A stretch of 11,858 nt of DNA. Origin: GCA-003244245 sp035997545. Its GTDB lineage: Bacteria > Actinomycetota > Actinomycetes > Mycobacteriales > Pseudonocardiaceae. The translations under genes and the position numbers were made by a program. Shown in pieces: positions 1 to 6,840 of the stretch (within the stretch, counting starts at the first letter, position 1; every line of letters begins with the position of its first letter). The notes under the pieces were generated by a model. The model made no database searches. It was not told the origin of the DNA and saw only the letters and a program-made list of their open reading frames with translations. The stretch is from assembly GCA_035997545.1 (NCBI GenBank), contig DASYIL010000235.1, forward strand, positions 1 through 11,858. The letters run 5' to 3'.

Positions 1-1
1 C

Positions 2-259
2 GGGGTGCCCTCGATCACGTTCGTGGGGAACAGGTGCGCGAACAACGGCGCCCAGGCGGTCAACGTGCGGCGTTGGCCCAATGTCGTGGTAGGTCAGAAT
101 ACGTTCTCCGGCCCGAATTTGACGCGGGCGGTGTTAATCACCGAGGGCTCGACGGGCGCCACTGTGGTCGGCAACACCACCACCGGGGGCCGCCCCACCG
201 TGAAGGTCGACGACTCCTCCTGGCCGGGGTCCCACGCGGACGACAACAGGCCCGCTTGA
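2..259 (+). CDS. C-terminal end of a right-handed beta-helix repeat protein (partial)
   Basis: The reading frame is open from the left edge to a TGA at 257-259, so only about 85 C-terminal residues are seen and the start lies outside the window. The sequence has short repeats of the kind N-x-F-S-G, V-V-G-N-T and I-T-F-V-G-N, with regularly spaced Val/Ile and Asn. That is typical of parallel beta-helix coils in pectate-lyase-like or NosD-like extracellular proteins. No catalytic residues can be assigned. The last 15 residues are polar and lack the repeat, as expected for a C-terminal cap. Family placement is by repeat pattern only; substrate and function are unknown. Confidence 0.5.
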   Translation, partial: GVPSITFVGNRCANNGAQAVNVRRWPNVVVGQNTFSGPNLTRAVLITEGSTGATVVGNTTTGGRPTVKVDDSSWPGSHADDNRPA

Positions 260-333
260 CCCCCACCCGGGCTGACTGCCACACCTGCCGGCGTACCGCG
301 TCCAGGGCGTCGGTGGCCAGCTTGACCACGTGG

Positions 334-359
334 AACGGGTTATCCCGGGATAACCCGTT
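334..359. repeat. 26-bp perfect palindrome
   Basis: The half-site AACGGGTTATCCC is followed directly by its exact reverse complement, centred on CCCGGG at 344-349. It lies in the gap between the beta-helix gene and the recombinase relics. It could be a recombinase or regulator binding site, an element end, or (in RNA) a hairpin. It has no T-run, so a classical intrinsic terminator is less likely. Confidence 0.75.
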
Positions 360-374
360 TTATGGCGACCTTCG

Positions 375-444
375 GGTTATGCCGACGTGGGGGCTGTCGT
401 GCCTGGTCGGGACGTTGTCGGCAGCCCGGAGGTCAGCATAATCC
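375..444. repeat. Imperfect inverted repeat upstream of the recombinase relics
   Basis: GGTTATGCCGAC at 375-386 is matched in inverse orientation by GTCAGCATAATCC at 432-444; the shared core is TTATGCYGAC. The pair sits 60-130 bp before the first recombinase start. Terminal inverted repeats in this position are expected for a recombinase-trio element, but the matching far end was not found in this window. Confidence 0.4.
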
Positions 445-503
445 GGCGCCGGGTGGGGTTCAGGCTGTTCTCTTCATGAGATCTTCTGGAGAGGAGCACG
501 GTT

Positions 504-1154
504 GTGCACAGCGTTCCCGATCCGTCCAGAGTCGGATTTGACGGGCCTTTGGCGTCGTTCGCGCCGGGGCTGGCGGTGGAGCTGGCGTCGCTGGGATACA
601 CGACGACATCGGCGACGGTGCAGATGCAGTTGGCTGCATCGTTGTCGCGGTGGCTTGACGCGGTGGGTGTTGATCTGGATGAGCTGACCGGGCCGGTGAT
701 GGAGCGGTTCTTGTTCGAACGCCGCGCGAGGGGCACCAGTCACTACTCGCCGCGGGCGCTTGCCCCGATTGTGGATTACCTGCGGCGGGTGGGCGTGGTG
801 GCGGCGGCAGTTGCGCCGGCACCACCGGTGACCGCGGTCGAGGTGCTGCTGGAGCGGTTCGCCCGCTACCTGGCCACGCAGCGGGCGCTCACGCTGCCGG
901 TGGTGCGGGCCTACGTGCACTGGGTCGGGCCCTTTACCGAGGATGTGCTCTGCCCTGCGGGTGTTGATCGGGTCGGTGAGGTGAGCGCCGGCGAGGTGGC
1001 CGCCTTCCTGGCTGCCCGGTTGCCGGTGATGTCACGCAAGTCGGCGCAGATGACCGCCTGCGCGCTGCGGTCGCTGCTGCGGTTCCTGCATGCCGAGGCG
1101 CTGGTCGACGCCGCCCCCTCGGTCACCTCGTGGAGGCTGTCCGGGCTACCTCAG
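504..1154 (+). pseudogene. Tyrosine recombinase A, N-terminal part only
   Basis: A GTG start at 504 follows a strong ribosome binding site (GGAGAGGAG, 488-496, 7-nt spacing). About 217 residues read as the N-terminal core-binding (SAM-like) half of a long XerC/D-type recombinase. There are helix-rich segments such as ERFLFERR and SAQMTACALRSLLRFLHAEAL, then the W-R-L-x-G-L-P linker that normally precedes the catalytic domain. The whole catalytic domain (Arg, HxxR, Tyr) is missing. After GLPQ the frame runs into unrelated sequence and then, still in frame, into the start of a second recombinase. The join therefore looks like an internal deletion between two tandem recombinase genes. The product cannot be an active recombinase. 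Confidence 0.75.
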
Positions 1155-1199
1155 TGTTGGCCCGGCTGGCCCGCCCCTGGCCCACACTGGCGGGTGCGC

Positions 1200-2025
1200 G
1201 ATGACCCCGGCGTCGCTGCGGAGCTGGTGGCCGACTACCTACGGGTGCGCCGCTCGTTGGGTCACAAACTGGAGTGCACCCAGCGGCTGCAGATCGCTAC
1301 GTCGACTACCTCCAGGCCCACGACGCGCAGGAGGCCACCGTCGAGCACGCTGTCGGGTTCGCCACCGCACCGGTCGATGCCTCCCCACGGTGGCAGGCAC
1401 TTCGGCTGTCAGCGGTCCGGTGCTTCGCCCAGTGGGCCCGCCTGCAGGACCCGACCGTGCAGGTGCCCCCGGCCCCACTGTTACCGGCCCGGTCGACCCG
1501 GGCCGCGCCCTCCATCTACACCACCGACCAGATCGCGGCGCTGCTGGCCGCGGCCGACCGGTTGCGTCCGGGAATCCGGGCGGCCACCTACCGCACGCTG
1601 ATCGCGTTGATGGGCGCCACCGGGATCCCCGCACCGGAGAGGCGCTCGGCCTGGACGTCACCGACCTGGACCAGCAGGCCGGCACGTTATGGGTCAGCGG
1701 CAAGTACGGCAAGACCCGACTGCTGCCCCTGCACCCCAGCGTCCAGGACGGGCTGACCGCGTATCTAGGACAACGGGGCCGGCTCCCCGCTGCAGCCAGC
1801 AGCTGCGCTCTGTTGGTCACTCTGCGAGGCACCCGACTGCTCCCGCAACTGGTGCACCCGGTCTTTCGTGCCCTGACCGACCAGGTCGGCCTGACCCCGG
1901 CGTCCACGGTCTGCCGACCCCGACTTCATGATCTTCGGCATTCTTTTGCGGTCGCCTCGATGCTGGACGCCTACCGGTCCGGCACCGACCCGGCCGCGGT
2001 CCTGCCGGCCCTGGCGACCTGCTGA
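1200..2025 (+). pseudogene. Tyrosine recombinase B, frameshifted and lacking the catalytic tyrosine
   Basis: The protein can be followed through three frames. AELVADYLRVRRSLGHKLE (from about 1212) is in frame 3. From about 1290 to 1630 it continues in frame 2 (DRYVDYLQAHDAQEATVEHA, then YTTDQIAALLAAADRLRPG). From 1630 it is in frame 1: R-T-G-E-A-L-G-L with the first catalytic Arg, a lysine beta-hairpin (SGKYGKTRLLPLHPS) and the box-II motif LHDLRHSFAV. It ends at ALATC-stop, exactly where homologues continue ATYLGH and on to the nucleophilic Tyr, so the GH/Tyr region is lost. At least two single-base indels plus the C-terminal loss make this a pseudogene. It is the second member of a tandem recombinase set. 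Confidence 0.8.
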
Positions 2026-2250
2026 CCGCCGGGGTGATCAGCGACTTCCTCAACTACCTGGAATACCAGCGCACCGCCAAGATGATCACCTCGGGCGGGA
2101 ACCGGAATCCGGCGAACGCCGAGGACGCGACGGACGGGGTGACACAGCGAGCGGCACTCATGAACCAAGCATGACAACCGCTGCCTTATCGCTGGACGCA
2201 ACAGCGCCCTCGGCGGCACCATCACCGGTGCCCGACGGCCAGCTCGAGGT
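2019..2250 (+). pseudogene. Remnants of a third tandem recombinase
   Basis: Directly after recombinase B, frame 3 reads LTAGVISDFLNYLEYQR. This resembles the N-terminal DNA-binding helix of the third recombinase in trio elements (pattern F-L-x-x-L-E-x-x-R). That frame ends at TGA 2172-2174 and overlaps, as ATGA, an ATG at 2171 that opens MTTAALSLDATAPS. The latter resembles the natural N-terminus of such a protein, but degenerates after about 15 codons. The order of the two pieces (internal helix before the start) is not natural, so rearrangement is likely. The assignment rests on short matches. Confidence 0.4.
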
Positions 2251-2328
2251 CTCCAGGTGCCCGGATGTCAGCACCCGAGGAAACAAGCCGCATCAGACCA
2301 GCCCCTTGGCACCCCTCCGGGGCTTGAC

Positions 2329-2371
2329 CTGGATCTCACACCAGCTGCGATCTGGATTTCACACCAGCTGC
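2329..2371 (+). repeat. Tandem 20-bp direct repeat
   Basis: CTGGATCTCACACCAGCTGC at 2329-2348 recurs with one mismatch (C to T) at 2352-2371, a 23-bp period. The core CAGCTG is itself palindromic. The repeats lie in non-coding sequence between the recombinase relics and the truncated membrane gene. They could be accessory recombinase sites or a simple duplication; the role is unknown. Confidence 0.6.
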
Positions 2372-2426
2372 TGTCGGCCAATACTCAGCATCGGGGCGGA
2401 AGCTTCAGCCACGCACCCGGCCCAGG

Positions 2427-3050
2427 GTGACCGCCTCTGCGGTGGCGACTTCTCCCCGGGCCCCGAGGGTCAGCCCGCGTGGGCGGTCAGGTGAGATTGC
2501 GGGTGCTGCGGGCGTAGCCCTGGGCGTTGGCCTGGTCGCTGCCGGGTTCCTCTACTTCTGGACCCGGTTTCGCATCGACCCCACCCCCCGCACGGATCCC
2601 TACCTGCTGACAATGGCAATCAGCGTCGCAGAAGTGATCTTCGATGGGGTGTTGGGGTTGAGCCTGTGGCTGGGCCCGCTGATCGCCCCGCACTACTACC
2701 AGGCGCTACACCGGGACTGGGGACCGGACCTGCGGCTGGATCAGATCATCGGTGCCGGGGTGCTGTGGATCGGTGGTGATCTAGCCGGGCTGCCCTTTCT
2801 CGCCGCGGTGGTGACCCGGATGATGCGGGAAGATCAGCACCACGCCGCAGCCATCGATGCCGAACTCGACACTCTCGACTCCGCTGCCCGGGCTCAGGTC
2901 AGTGCCGCCAAGTCGCCCGCCGTCCCCGACACGACGACGGGGACCTCGGTAGCCTCTCCGACCACGCCATCCGAATCCCGGCCGGCGCAGCCCCGGCTGT
3001 GGTGGGAGGACCACCCCGAGATAGCCCAACGATTCCGCCACCCCCGCTGA
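2427..3050 (+). CDS. CtaG-like (caa3 oxidase assembly) membrane protein, N-terminally truncated
   Basis: The open frame starts at GTG 2427 and has no convincing ribosome binding site. It contains three hydrophobic segments: roughly residues 25-45 (AGVALGVGLVAAGFLYFW), 60-85 and 105-128. Diagnostic features are G-F-L-Y-F-W followed by a D-P-x-P-R loop, and a last helix with D-Q-x-x-G-A-G-V-L-W-I-G-G-D-L, as in the C-terminal half of the caa3_CtaG family (copper delivery to and assembly of haem-copper oxidases). Family members have about 280-320 residues and six or seven helices; here 207 residues remain and the first helices are absent. The tail is Pro/Ser/Thr-rich and cytosolic-looking. Family is fairly sure; function is doubtful because of the truncation. 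Confidence 0.6.
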   Translation: MTASAVATSPRAPRVSPRGRSGEIAGAAGVALGVGLVAAGFLYFWTRFRIDPTPRTDPYLLTMAISVAEVIFDGVLGLSLWLGPLIAPHYYQALHRDWGPDLRLDQIIGAGVLWIGGDLAGLPFLAAVVTRMMREDQHHAAAIDAELDTLDSAARAQVSAAKSPAVPDTTTGTSVASPTTPSESRPAQPRLWWEDHPEIAQRFRHPR

Positions 3051-3325
3051 GCCGGCCGGGTGGGTACAGCAGGCGAATCGGCTTGCGCGACGCCGTCCCG
3101 TGTCGCGGCATGTTGATTGTGGAACGCCCGCGGTCTTGGCTGCGGAGTCGACGTGCGGCCAGGTAGCAGTGAAGATCCGCGGCCAAGGATCGCCATGAGT
3201 GGTGGATGGCATGTCACGGGGTCGGCAGCGGCCGGTTCGTCGACTAGCGCTGGCTGCGTTGACCACACCGCCCGGTGGCTAGGGGGCAGATACTGGTGTC
3301 ACTGACCGGCTGGCTGGGAGTGCTG
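3051..3325. other. Intergenic stretch without a recognisable gene
   Basis: This is 275 bp between the CtaG-like fragment and the next membrane gene. Open frames on the minus strand here are low-complexity shadows with no family features. No RNA gene or strong hairpin was seen. GTG codons at 3275 and 3296 are possible alternative starts of the following gene. Confidence 0.4.
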
Positions 3326-4267
3326 ATGACCGATGCTGATGATCGACGCGAGGTTGGTCCCGGGTGCAGTGAGGACGGTGCGGGGGGCGGAGCCAGCGGT
3401 GGGACCAGCAACGGCAACGCTGGCGGCAGCAATGCCAGCGACAGTGTCCAGCATCACCTGCGTGCGCTGAACGCGGTCCGTGCGGAGTTGACCCGTTTGG
3501 AGGAGGCGCTGTGTGCCGGGCACCACCCGATGTCAGATGCCACCACCCGGGTGGCCCGTGCGGTCACCACCGGCACGGCAAGGACCCGCGACGCTGCGCA
3601 TCACTTGCACATCCCAGCCTGGTTGCGTGTCACCCGGGGAGAGAATCGGTGGCCGGTCGCCGCCACGATCGTGGTGGCCATCGGGTTGCAGCTCGCGCTG
3701 CCCGACAGGTTGGCTCTGCAGTCCCGGTGGCTGCTGCCCGGCCTGGAGTCGGCCATGCTGATCGGGTTGATCATCGCCAATCCGGTCCGGTTCAACCGGG
3801 AATCCACCGCATTGCGGGCAGCCAGCCTGAGTCTGGCCGGGCTGCTCAGCCTGGCCAACGCATGGTCGGCGACCCTGCTGATCCTAGGTCTGGTTCGCGG
3901 CACCGAAGGCAACGATGCCGGTGCTCTGCTGTCCACCGGGGCAGCGATCTGGCTGACCAACATCATTGCCTTCGCCGTGTGGTACTGGCAGTTCGACCGG
4001 GGCGGACCGGCCGCCCGCGCCAATGCCCGGCGCGTGCTGCCCGACTTCCAATTCGTGCAGATGCAAAACCCCGACCTCGCCCATCCCGATTGGGAACCAC
4101 AGTTCGTCGACTACCTCTACCTCTCGTTCACCAACGCCACCGCCTTTAGCCCCACCGACGTCATGCCGCTGTCCCGGTGGGCCAAGCTGACCATGCTCGG
4201 ACAATCCCTGGTCTCACTGGTCACCGTGGCTCTGGTCATCGCCCGTGCGGTCAACATCCTCAAATAA
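3326..4267 (+). CDS. Integral membrane protein with a channel-like C-terminal pair of helices
   Basis: ATG 3326 is preferred over upstream in-frame GTGs (3275, 3296) because GGGAG lies 5 nt before it. The 313-residue product has a Gly/Ser/Asn-rich N-terminus (residues 10-40). A short amphipathic helix with R-A-E-L-T-R-L-E-E follows, then about five transmembrane helices between residues 110 and 313. Between the last two helices is F-V-D-Y-L-Y-L-S-F-T-N-A-T-A-F-S-P-T-D, then M-P-L-S-R-W-A-K and a final helix ending I-A-R-A-V. This has the layout of a two-helix potassium channel (helix, pore loop T-x-G-Y-G-D, helix), but the filter positions read A-F-S-P-T-D. No frameshift is seen, so it is one of the intact genes here. 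I do not know a named family with certainty; a relation to DUF1345-type proteins is possible. Confidence 0.7.
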   Translation: MTDADDRREVGPGCSEDGAGGGASGGTSNGNAGGSNASDSVQHHLRALNAVRAELTRLEEALCAGHHPMSDATTRVARAVTTGTARTRDAAHHLHIPAWLRVTRGENRWPVAATIVVAIGLQLALPDRLALQSRWLLPGLESAMLIGLIIANPVRFNRESTALRAASLSLAGLLSLANAWSATLLILGLVRGTEGNDAGALLSTGAAIWLTNIIAFAVWYWQFDRGGPAARANARRVLPDFQFVQMQNPDLAHPDWEPQFVDYLYLSFTNATAFSPTDVMPLSRWAKLTMLGQSLVSLVTVALVIARAVNILK

Positions 4268-4392
4268 CAGGCCCCCGACAACCCGAACACAAAAGCCGGC
4301 ACGGGTCGGGTGAGCGGGTCACGGCGCCACCACGTCACCGACCCACCGACCGTCCTGCAAACGCGCCGTTCACCCACGCCCACGACCACCCG

Positions 4393-4690
4393 CTAACATG
4401 TAACGGTGTGCATGCAAGCGGTGCGCTGGTCTGCTTCCCGTCCGCCAGACCCTAGTGGGACGCCGTCTGGTATGTGTCGGCAGCGGTTGGGGACGTTGCC
4501 CTTGTCGTTGCCTTGAGGTAGAGAGCGGCGACGTAGCCGGTGGCGCCGCTGGGGAGCTTGAGCCTGACCCAGTTGGGGTCGGAGATGCCGTGGTCGTTGA
4601 CTAAGTCGCCCTTTGTCCAGCATTGCCGATGCTCCTTGCGCAGCTTGTCTGCGGCGGTCGCCCATGTGCTCTGGCGGGTCATCGACGGCC
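4393..4690 (-). pseudogene. Bacterial SH3-domain protein, C-terminal fragment, frameshifted
   Basis: On the minus strand, Q-C-W-T-K-G-D-L-V-N-D-H-G-I-S-D-P-N-W-V followed by L-P-S-G-A-T-G-Y-V-A-A-L-Y-L-K is a clear extracellular SH3b domain end (cell-wall binding or secreted protein). The unshifted frame continues to a stop at 4452 with an unlikely Thr/Ala tail. Restoring one G near 4518 instead gives Y-L-K-G-N-D-K-G-N-V-P, the usual ending of this domain, running to the stop at 4393. The upstream half of the domain and any signal peptide are absent. It is a relic with at least one indel. Confidence 0.6.
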
Positions 4691-5034
4691 GAGGAAGGCC
4701 AGCAGCTTCGTCTGCCTGTCGGCGCCCTCGGGCGCCTCGAGCTTTGGTCCGAAACGCCGAGCATCCGGATGGCCTCGTCAAGTGACGCGAGGAAGTCGCT
4801 CGCCGCTGTGACAGCGCCCTCGTCGAGCCGGTCGTCCTGCCCGGTAGCGCGCGACATTCCAAGTATGCCAAGAGTGTCCACAGGCAGCAGCCGGCTCACG
4901 ACCTGCTCCCACGGCTGCTCGCCCAACATGCCGCCAAGGCACTGATGCGTTGGCGGAAGACCAGGTCGGGGCAGGCTGGGGTGATGTGTCGTCGCTCGAG
5001 TTCGGTGTCTCCATTGCGATCAAGTTTCGCTGGG
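4679..5034 (-). pseudogene. Unidentified gene relic
   Basis: Three short minus-strand stretches read like one protein broken by indels. From about 5030 to 4935: LDRNGDTELERRHI and PDLVFRQRISALA. From 4929 to about 4740: GEQPWEQVVSRLLPVDTLG and ASDFLASLDEAIRMLGVS. From about 4735 to the TGA at 4679-4681: KLEAPEGADRQTKLLAFLG. The amphipathic helices and normal composition argue for a former coding gene. The first junction is mended by a single G near 4930. I do not recognise the family. The upstream end abuts the IS6 remnant. Confidence 0.4.
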
Positions 5035-5455
5035 TTCCGCCAGAAGCGGGATCTGGTGGCCACCCGCAGGTTCTTCATCCGCCCTCGAGTAGGGCCTGCG
5101 CCCGACCGAGGTGACCACCGACCGGGCACTGGCCTACCTGCGAGTGATCGAGGAGCTGATACCCGCCTCGTGCCACGTTACCGAGCAGTACGCGAATAAC
5201 CCCGTCAAAGCAGATCACGGGCTTCTGAAGGCCCGACTGCGGCTGATGCGCGGCCTGAAACGACTCCGCTCGGCACGGGTGATCAGTACCGGGCACGCGT
5301 TCGTCCATAACCTCCGTCGCGGCCACTATGAACTGGGCTTGGATGTCGACAGCCGGCATCGGCGCCCAGCAGCCTTCACTGAACTCGCCTGCGCTATCTG
5401 ATCCAGCCAGCCACAGCGGATGATTTCGTCTGCTTCCCGCCTACGCAACAGAGCC
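5035..5455 (+). mobile_element. IS6-family insertion sequence remnant (transposase C-terminus and right terminal repeat)
   Basis: From 5041 (QKRDLVATRRFF, frame 1), then from 5087 to the TGA at 5399-5401 (frame 2: GLRPTEVTTDRALAYLRVIE, then T-E-Q-Y-A-N-N-P-V-K-A-D-H-G, R-L-M-R-G-L-K-R and GHAFVHNLRRGHYELG), this is the C-terminal DDE region of an IS6-type transposase. It includes the D of VTTD and the final catalytic region around V-K-A-D-H-G. A frameshift near 5085 and a TAG at 5090-5092, where CAG is expected, disable it; the N-terminal half is gone. At 5443-5455, ACGCAACAGAGCC matches 11 of 13 bases of the IS6-type end ATGCAACAGTGCC carried by the short elements at 7719 and 11685. It is therefore probably the degenerate right end of the same lineage. 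Confidence 0.8.
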
Positions 5456-6810
5456 CTTGCGGGGCCCCCGCGGGCCCGTCGATAACCGCCGCCTCTGATG
5501 GCGCTCACTCGCCTCAGGACGTCACGCAAGTCCTGAAGCTCTGCATGGTCGGTACCGAACAGCCGTTCCGTGTCACGGGTCGCGCCGGTGGCGCACTCGT
5601 TGGTGGCGGAGAGGTCGCCGGGGACGGTGGCGATGGCGATGGCGATGGCGATGGCGATGGCGATGGCGGACTCAATACCGGCTCGACGGGCGTCGTCGTG
5701 GTGACTAGCGATGGTGGAAGCGGACTCGTCGTCGTGACGGGGAGCTTGGTCGTCGCGGGTGGCGTTGTCCTGATCGCCGGTTGTGGTGGTGACGGCGGAC
5801 TCGTCGTCCTCGCCGGTGGTGTCGGCGTCGTGGGTGCCGTCGTCGCCGAAGTTGTCGTCGTCTCGGGGGGGTGTCGTGGGAGGCGTCGTTGTGGTCGCCG
5901 GTGGTAGTGGCGGGCTCGTCGTGGTCCTGGGGACCGTCGTCGTGGGGGGTGGCGTCGCCGCTAGCAGTGCGGGTTGCGCAACGGCCGCCAGTGCGGCCGA
6001 TGCCGGTGGGGCGGGGTCAGGCACGATTGGCCGACCGCCGTTGCCGTTGTTACCCGGCGGTATTAATCCCGGCGCGGAAGGCGTGGGGATGACACCTGTC
6101 ATGTATGCCTGTGCCCATCGCAGCACGATGCTCACGTAGGTGGCTGAGTGGTTGTACCGGTAGACCGCCGCTTGCAGTTGGGCCTGGTCGGAGAGGTCAG
6201 CGCCCCCGGCGCACAGGTAGCGACCGGCTGCAAGGGTGGAGTCATAGATGTTGTGTGGGCTGCCGACGCCCCAGCTGCGCCAGCTGGAGGGGATGAACTG
6301 CATCGGGCCCACCGCGCGGTCCCAGACCGGGTCTCCTTCCAGCAGGCCGTGGTCGGTGTCTCGGATGGCGGCCATGCCCGGCGATCCGTCCAACCGCGGG
6401 CCCAGGATCGGTCCGAGGGTATTGCCGACGGCGTCCACCCGCCCACTGCTAGCGGGGCCGGACTCTATGTGCCCGATCCCGGCCAACACGGACCACGACA
6501 GGTGGCAGCCCGGCCGGGTGCCCGCCAACGTCCGTGCGGCACGCTGGTACGCGCCGAGCATGACCCCCGGGATCCCCACCGACCCGTCCGGCAGGTTCGG
6601 CGGAGTCGGAATCCCGGGCGGCTCGGCACCGACGGAATCGCCAGGCACCGCGTGCGGAACTGGAGCCCCGGACGGCCCGACACCGACGGAATCGCCAGAC
6701 AGCCCACCAGGCACCGCCTGCGCAACTCGAATTCCGGACGGCCCGCGATTCCGATTCTGTGCGCGGCGGGCCGCTAGACGTGGGCACGGAGGCCAGATGG
6801 AGAAGACCAC
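5326..6810 (-). CDS. Lytic murein transglycosylase (SLT-type) with Pro/Thr-rich tail, C-terminus out of frame
   Basis: The 494-codon minus-strand frame opens with GTG at 6810. Residues 80-235 form a lytic transglycosylase domain: the catalytic Glu is in G-I-G-H-I-E-S-G (about residue 116), and there are G-P-M-Q-F-I-P-S-S-W, S-T-L-A-A-G-R-Y-L-C-A-G-G and Y-R-Y-N-H-S. It would cleave peptidoglycan between MurNAc and GlcNAc, outside the membrane. The D-G-N-G-D-G loop usually found before the P-H/N-x-x-D segment is missing. No signal peptide is visible, so the 5' end may be lost or start elsewhere. From a C7 run (G5865-5871 on plus) the frame gives acidic D-D-D-N-F sequence. One base fewer gives a normal Thr/Pro/Ser linker ending at TGA 5516-5514, so the natural stop is probably 5514. 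The last 190 bp of the long frame overlap the IS6 remnant. Confidence 0.75.
   Translation of the reverse strand: MVFSIWPPCPRLAARRAQNRNRGPSGIRVAQAVPGGLSGDSVGVGPSGAPVPHAVPGDSVGAEPPGIPTPPNLPDGSVGIPGVMLGAYQRAARTLAGTRPGCHLSWSVLAGIGHIESGPASSGRVDAVGNTLGPILGPRLDGSPGMAAIRDTDHGLLEGDPVWDRAVGPMQFIPSSWRSWGVGSPHNIYDSTLAAGRYLCAGGADLSDQAQLQAAVYRYNHSATYVSIVLRWAQAYMTGVIPTPSAPGLIPPGNNGNGGRPIVPDPAPPASAALAAVAQPALLAATPPPTTTVPRTTTSPPLPPATTTTPPTTPPRDDDNFGDDGTHDADTTGEDDESAVTTTTGDQDNATRDDQAPRHDDESASTIASHHDDARRAGIESAIAIAIAIAIAIATVPGDLSATNECATGATRDTERLFGTDHAELQDLRDVLRRVSAIRGGGYRRARGGPARALLRRREADEIIRCGWLDQIAQASSVKAAGRRCRLSTSKPSS
5629..5664. repeat. Hexamer microsatellite, six GGCGAT units
   Basis: Six perfect tandem GGCGAT copies lie inside the transglycosylase tail. 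In the present minus frame they code for (Ala-Ile)6, odd for a secreted linker. In the frame that would follow a C6 run upstream they code for (Ser-Pro)6, flanked by P-S-P-A-T-S-P-P-P. Changes in unit number would lengthen or shorten the linker without changing frame. Confidence 0.85.
5865..5871. repeat. G7/C7 homopolymer causing a frame change in the transglycosylase
   Basis: Seven G on plus (C7 in the coding strand) lie at about codon 314 of the transglycosylase. Upstream the reading is A-T-T-T-T-P-P-T-T-P-P. Downstream, only removal of one C continues this composition (T-T-T-T-S-A-T-T-A-P-T-T-P-T). Slipped-strand mispairing or a base-calling error is the likely cause. Confidence 0.7.
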
Positions 6811-6840
6811 CGAGGATTACATCTCGGGGAGGTTTGGCTG

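Noticed and set aside
2281..2330. AGCCCC/GGGGCT hairpin as a terminator
   Set aside because: The stem is only 6 bp with a 13-nt loop and no T-run, and it follows no intact gene.
4896..5129. Minus-strand frame across the IS6 remnant
   Set aside because: Above about 5035 the plus strand clearly encodes transposase, so only the lower part was kept as a possible relic.
5629..5664. CRISPR-like repeat array
   Set aside because: The units are 6 bp with no spacers; it is a microsatellite. No CRISPR array was seen in the window.
5545..5907. Plus-strand frame with (Gly-Asp) repeats and long Val/Gly runs
   Set aside because: Antisense shadow of the transglycosylase Thr/Pro linker and the GGCGAT hexamers.
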